From the NCBI RefSeq assembly GCF_022230925.1, contig NZ_JAKKFH010000019.1:124001-188000 (forward strand): a stretch of DNA of 64,000 nucleotides. Direction: 5' to 3'. Of the stretch, positions 61,670 to 64,000 are shown piece after piece. The position numbers and the translations under genes are program-made. Every line of letters starts with the position of its first letter. Position 1 is the stretch's first letter. This DNA is from Micromonospora alfalfae (lineage in GTDB: Bacteria; Actinomycetota; Actinomycetes; Mycobacteriales; Micromonosporaceae). Below the pieces are notes generated by a model. That model searched no databases. It saw nothing but the letters and a program-made list of their open reading frames with translations, and was not told where the DNA came from.

Positions 61670-62497
61670 GTGCGCCCCGATGAGTTCCTCCGCGCCCTGA
61701 CCCAGCTCCCCCCGCCCCTGCGCGACCGCGTCCTCATCCTTCGTCCCTACACCCGCGCCACCCGTTGCGACGACTGCCAGGGCATCGGTGATGCGGTCCA
61801 CCTCGCCCTCACCGCAGCCCACTACGACGAGCTGACCTCCGCCGCCGAACTGCTCGACACCGCCGAGCGGCGCGCTGCCGAGCACACCGAGCACACCGGG
61901 CACGCGCCGCCGCGCTCGGACCAGCAGCGCGGGCGCGGCCGGGTACTCCGCTGGGCGAAGGCGGCCGGTCCGCTGGTGGCGGCGACCGACGCCAGCTGGA
62001 AGGGCCGCGCCGGTGGCATCGGGTACGTGGTCAGCGACGGCCACTACGGTCTGCTCGGGCGGGGCACCGGCCGCCTCGACCCGACCGGCAGGTCCCGGGT
62101 GCTCGTCGACGAACTGCGTGCGGTCGACTATCTGCTCACCGGGTATGACGAGGTGCCAGCGGGCATGGCCGTGCTGCTGGACAGCCTGACAGCCGTGCGG
62201 TATCTGCACCGCTGGCAGGCCGGTGAGACCGACGCGATGCCCGTCGGCTACAGCCTGCGGCAGCGGCGCTGGTCAGACAAACCGACCCTGGTCCGGCTCG
62301 CCGAGCAGGTGGCCCACCGCCCCGACCTTACGTTCGCGCACGTCAAGGGGCACAGCGGCCACGCCCTCAACGAGGCCGCCGACGGCCTGTCGCACATGGC
62401 CCGCCGCCGGCGGGAGGAGTCCTTCGACCTGCGTCCTCGTGCGCACACCTTGGTCGACGCGTTCCTGCGCGACTGGCACGCGAACGCCACGGTCTGA
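61670..62497 (+). CDS. RNase H-like domain protein
   Basis: The 275-aa protein has an RNase HI-type fold in its second half with all acidic sites: Asp107 in ATDASWKGRAGGIGY, Glu148 in VDELRAVDYL, Asp171 in LLDSLTAVRYL and Asp238 in HVKGHSGHALNEAADGL. It would cut RNA in RNA:DNA hybrids or act as a related nuclease. The first 100 residues are a separate helical region with a Cys pair (RCDDCQG). GGAGG precedes the GTG. It lies in the operon with the TIGR04141 protein and the ATPase, which suggests one nucleic acid-processing system. Confidence 0.85.
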   Translation: MRPDEFLRALTQLPPPLRDRVLILRPYTRATRCDDCQGIGDAVHLALTAAHYDELTSAAELLDTAERRAAEHTEHTGHAPPRSDQQRGRGRVLRWAKAAGPLVAATDASWKGRAGGIGYVVSDGHYGLLGRGTGRLDPTGRSRVLVDELRAVDYLLTGYDEVPAGMAVLLDSLTAVRYLHRWQAGETDAMPVGYSLRQRRWSDKPTLVRLAEQVAHRPDLTFAHVKGHSGHALNEAADGLSHMARRRREESFDLRPRAHTLVDAFLRDWHANATV

Positions 62498-62589
62498 CCG
62501 CGCGACCGCGGTAACCCGCACTTCCACCGCTCACCCCGGGCGGGCCGACATGCAGTCGACCCGCGGACACCACACGCCTGGAGACGACA

Positions 62590-64000
62590 ATGACCCAGCC
62601 CGCACAGACCGCCGCCCCGCTGATCGAGCTGATCTTCGACCGCCTCGCCGCCGCTGACGGCGTACCGACCGAGACGGCCGAGCTGGTCCTCGCCGCCCTC
62701 ACCGGCGAGGAGGACCTGACCGCCGCGCTCGCCGGCGCCCCTACCCGGCTCGCCCCCCGCTCCCCCGCCGATGAGGGTCCGGCGGATCGGATCTGGTTGA
62801 AGTCGGTGACCGTCGCCGGGTTCCGTGGCGTCGGCCCGGAACGGACCATCCAGATCGGCCCCGGCCCTGGCTTCACACTGGTCGTGGGTCGCAACGGCTC
62901 CGGCAAGTCCAGCTTCGCCGAGGCCGCCGAACTCGCCCTCACCGGTGACAGCGCCCGGTGGGCCGACAAGACCAGCGTGTGGCGTACGGGGTGGCGCAAC
63001 CTGCACAACCCGGACCCGTGCTGGGTGGGCGTGGAGCTGCGCGTCGACGGGGTGTCCACCCCGACCCGGGTCAACCGGGCCTGGCCGGTCGGGGCCGAAC
63101 TGGCCGACGCCGAGGTGACGGTCACCAGCGCACAGGGCCGGCACGCGGGCCTCTCCGAGCTGGGTCTGGCCCGCCCCCTGGAGCTGTATCGGCCGTTCCT
63201 CACCGCGGCCGAGCTGGGCAAGCTCGCCGCCGGGACGCAGAGTCAGCTCTTCGACGCGCTCTTCGCGATCCTCGGGCTGGACGCGCTCAGCGACGCCGAC
63301 CAGCGTCTGCTGCGCGCCATCCGGCCGCACGAAGCGGCAATCAAGGAGGTACGCGCACAGCGCGCCGCCCTGGTTGGCACGCTCGACGGGATCGTCGACG
63401 ACCGGGCCGGGCGGGCTGCCGTGCTGCTGCGTGGCCGGGGCGCTGTCGACCTCGGCGCGGTGACGGCGATCCTCGACGAGCCGGACGAGGCGACCACCGA
63501 CCGGGAGGTGCTGCTCTGTCGGGAGCTCACCGCCCTCGCCCCGCCGCCGGTCGACGAGGCGACCCGGCTCGCCGGTCAGTTGCGGGAGGCGGCGGTCGAG
63601 GCCCAGCGGTACGACGGTGGTCGGTCCCGGGCCGCGCTGCGGAGCGCCGAGCTGCTCCGCCTCGCCCTCGAACATCACGAGGACGAGGGCGACGGGTCGT
63701 GCCCGGTCTGTGCCACCGGCACCCTCGACGGTGGCTGGCGTGCCGCCGCCGCGCAGTCGCTCAGCGATCTTCGGCAGCGCAGTGTCGCCGCCCAGACGGC
63801 GACGACCCGGCTGACGGCCCTGCTGCGGCAGACGCACCACCTGATCGATGACCTGGTTGTGCCCGAGGGCACCGGGTCGGAGCCGACGGTCGGGGCGCTG
63901 CGTGACGCCGTGGCCGCGCTGCGGCGCGTACCTGGGGAGCCGGCCGACCTGGCCGATCACCTGGCGGCGCGGTACCCGGCGGTGGTGGCGGCGGTCGACG
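62590..64000 (+). CDS. Rad50/SMC-like AAA ATPase (3' end outside window)
   Basis: The visible 470 codons start with a short helical extension (about 1-65), then an ABC-type head. Walker A is GRNGSGKSS (100-108) after the strand KSVTVAGFRGVGPERTIQIG. Coiled-coil-prone helices follow from about residue 230, with CPVC at 371-374, which resembles the zinc-hook CxxC of Rad50-like proteins. Walker B and the second half of the head lie beyond the right edge. The ATG follows GGAGACGACA. It follows the RNase H-like gene after 92 bases. Such ATPases often act with nucleases in defence or repair. Confidence 0.85.
   Translation, partial: MTQPAQTAAPLIELIFDRLAAADGVPTETAELVLAALTGEEDLTAALAGAPTRLAPRSPADEGPADRIWLKSVTVAGFRGVGPERTIQIGPGPGFTLVVGRNGSGKSSFAEAAELALTGDSARWADKTSVWRTGWRNLHNPDPCWVGVELRVDGVSTPTRVNRAWPVGAELADAEVTVTSAQGRHAGLSELGLARPLELYRPFLTAAELGKLAAGTQSQLFDALFAILGLDALSDADQRLLRAIRPHEAAIKEVRAQRAALVGTLDGIVDDRAGRAAVLLRGRGAVDLGAVTAILDEPDEATTDREVLLCRELTALAPPPVDEATRLAGQLREAAVEAQRYDGGRSRAALRSAELLRLALEHHEDEGDGSCPVCATGTLDGGWRAAAAQSLSDLRQRSVAAQTATTRLTALLRQTHHLIDDLVVPEGTGSEPTVGALRDAVAALRRVPGEPADLADHLAARYPAVVAAVD

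Overview
The window looks like chromosomal DNA of a high-GC filamentous actinomycete, most likely a member of the Micromonosporaceae such as Micromonospora. This is inferred from the strong G/C third-position bias, many GTG starts, many starts with a TAGGCT-like -10 hexamer only 6-8 bases upstream (leaderless transcripts), a DUF5753/DUF397 regulator pair, an NhaA-thioredoxin fusion and type VII secretion accessory genes. No rRNA, tRNA, CRISPR array, insertion sequence or origin was seen.

Left part (1-24 kb). The left edge holds a formate dehydrogenase operon whose catalytic subunit is a selenoprotein: an in-frame TGA is followed by a hairpin with the GGUCU apical loop of bacterial SECIS elements. 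Next come a PrsW-type membrane protease, a small lipoprotein like the FtsX extracellular domain, an ABC exporter pair, ASCH and NUDIX proteins, an FkbM methyltransferase, a membrane sulfatase with a CDP-alcohol phosphatidyltransferase, methionine aminopeptidase with a divergent HTH regulator, an aldo/keto reductase, a secreted beta-propeller protein, a methyltransferase/TetR pair, a VOC protein, and a row of two membrane proteins plus a two-component system.

Middle part (22.8-43 kb). A GntR/FCD regulator adjoins a compact operon of peptide ABC transporter genes (SBP-B-C-D-F) ending in a gamma-glutamyltransferase. The regulator's promoter and the operon's promoter share the 9-mer TCGTATACA, which suggests a small regulon for gamma-glutamyl peptide or glutathione scavenging. 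Two TetR units (with an NAD(P)-binding reductase and with a DHA2 exporter) each have a perfect palindrome at the promoter. A large Tat-exported GH2 glycosidase carries a tandem pair of F5/8C-like domains inserted inside its core and has two identical TGACAACGTTGTCA operators upstream. A 483-bp gene-free stretch with a 13-bp tandem repeat and broken palindromic repeats precedes nhaA.

Right part (43.3-64 kb). This is an accessory and conflict region. A type VII secretion toxin module (YbaB-like protein, EspC-like protein, WXG-type effector with a C-terminal toxin tip, likely immunity protein) is followed by a DivIVA-like and XRE/DUF397 block. Then comes a seven-gene operon on the minus strand: a degenerate methyltransferase-like protein, HsdM, HsdS, HsdR, an HSDR_N-RAMA protein, a DUF6308 protein and a small PD-(D/E)xK-like protein. 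It is an unusually extended type I restriction system. A divergent plus-strand operon encodes a lipoprotein, a TIGR04141/DUF6119 protein, a membrane protein, an RNase H-like protein and a Rad50/SMC-like ATPase cut by the window edge; it is a candidate undescribed defence system. A near-perfect 20-bp palindrome lies between the two operons.
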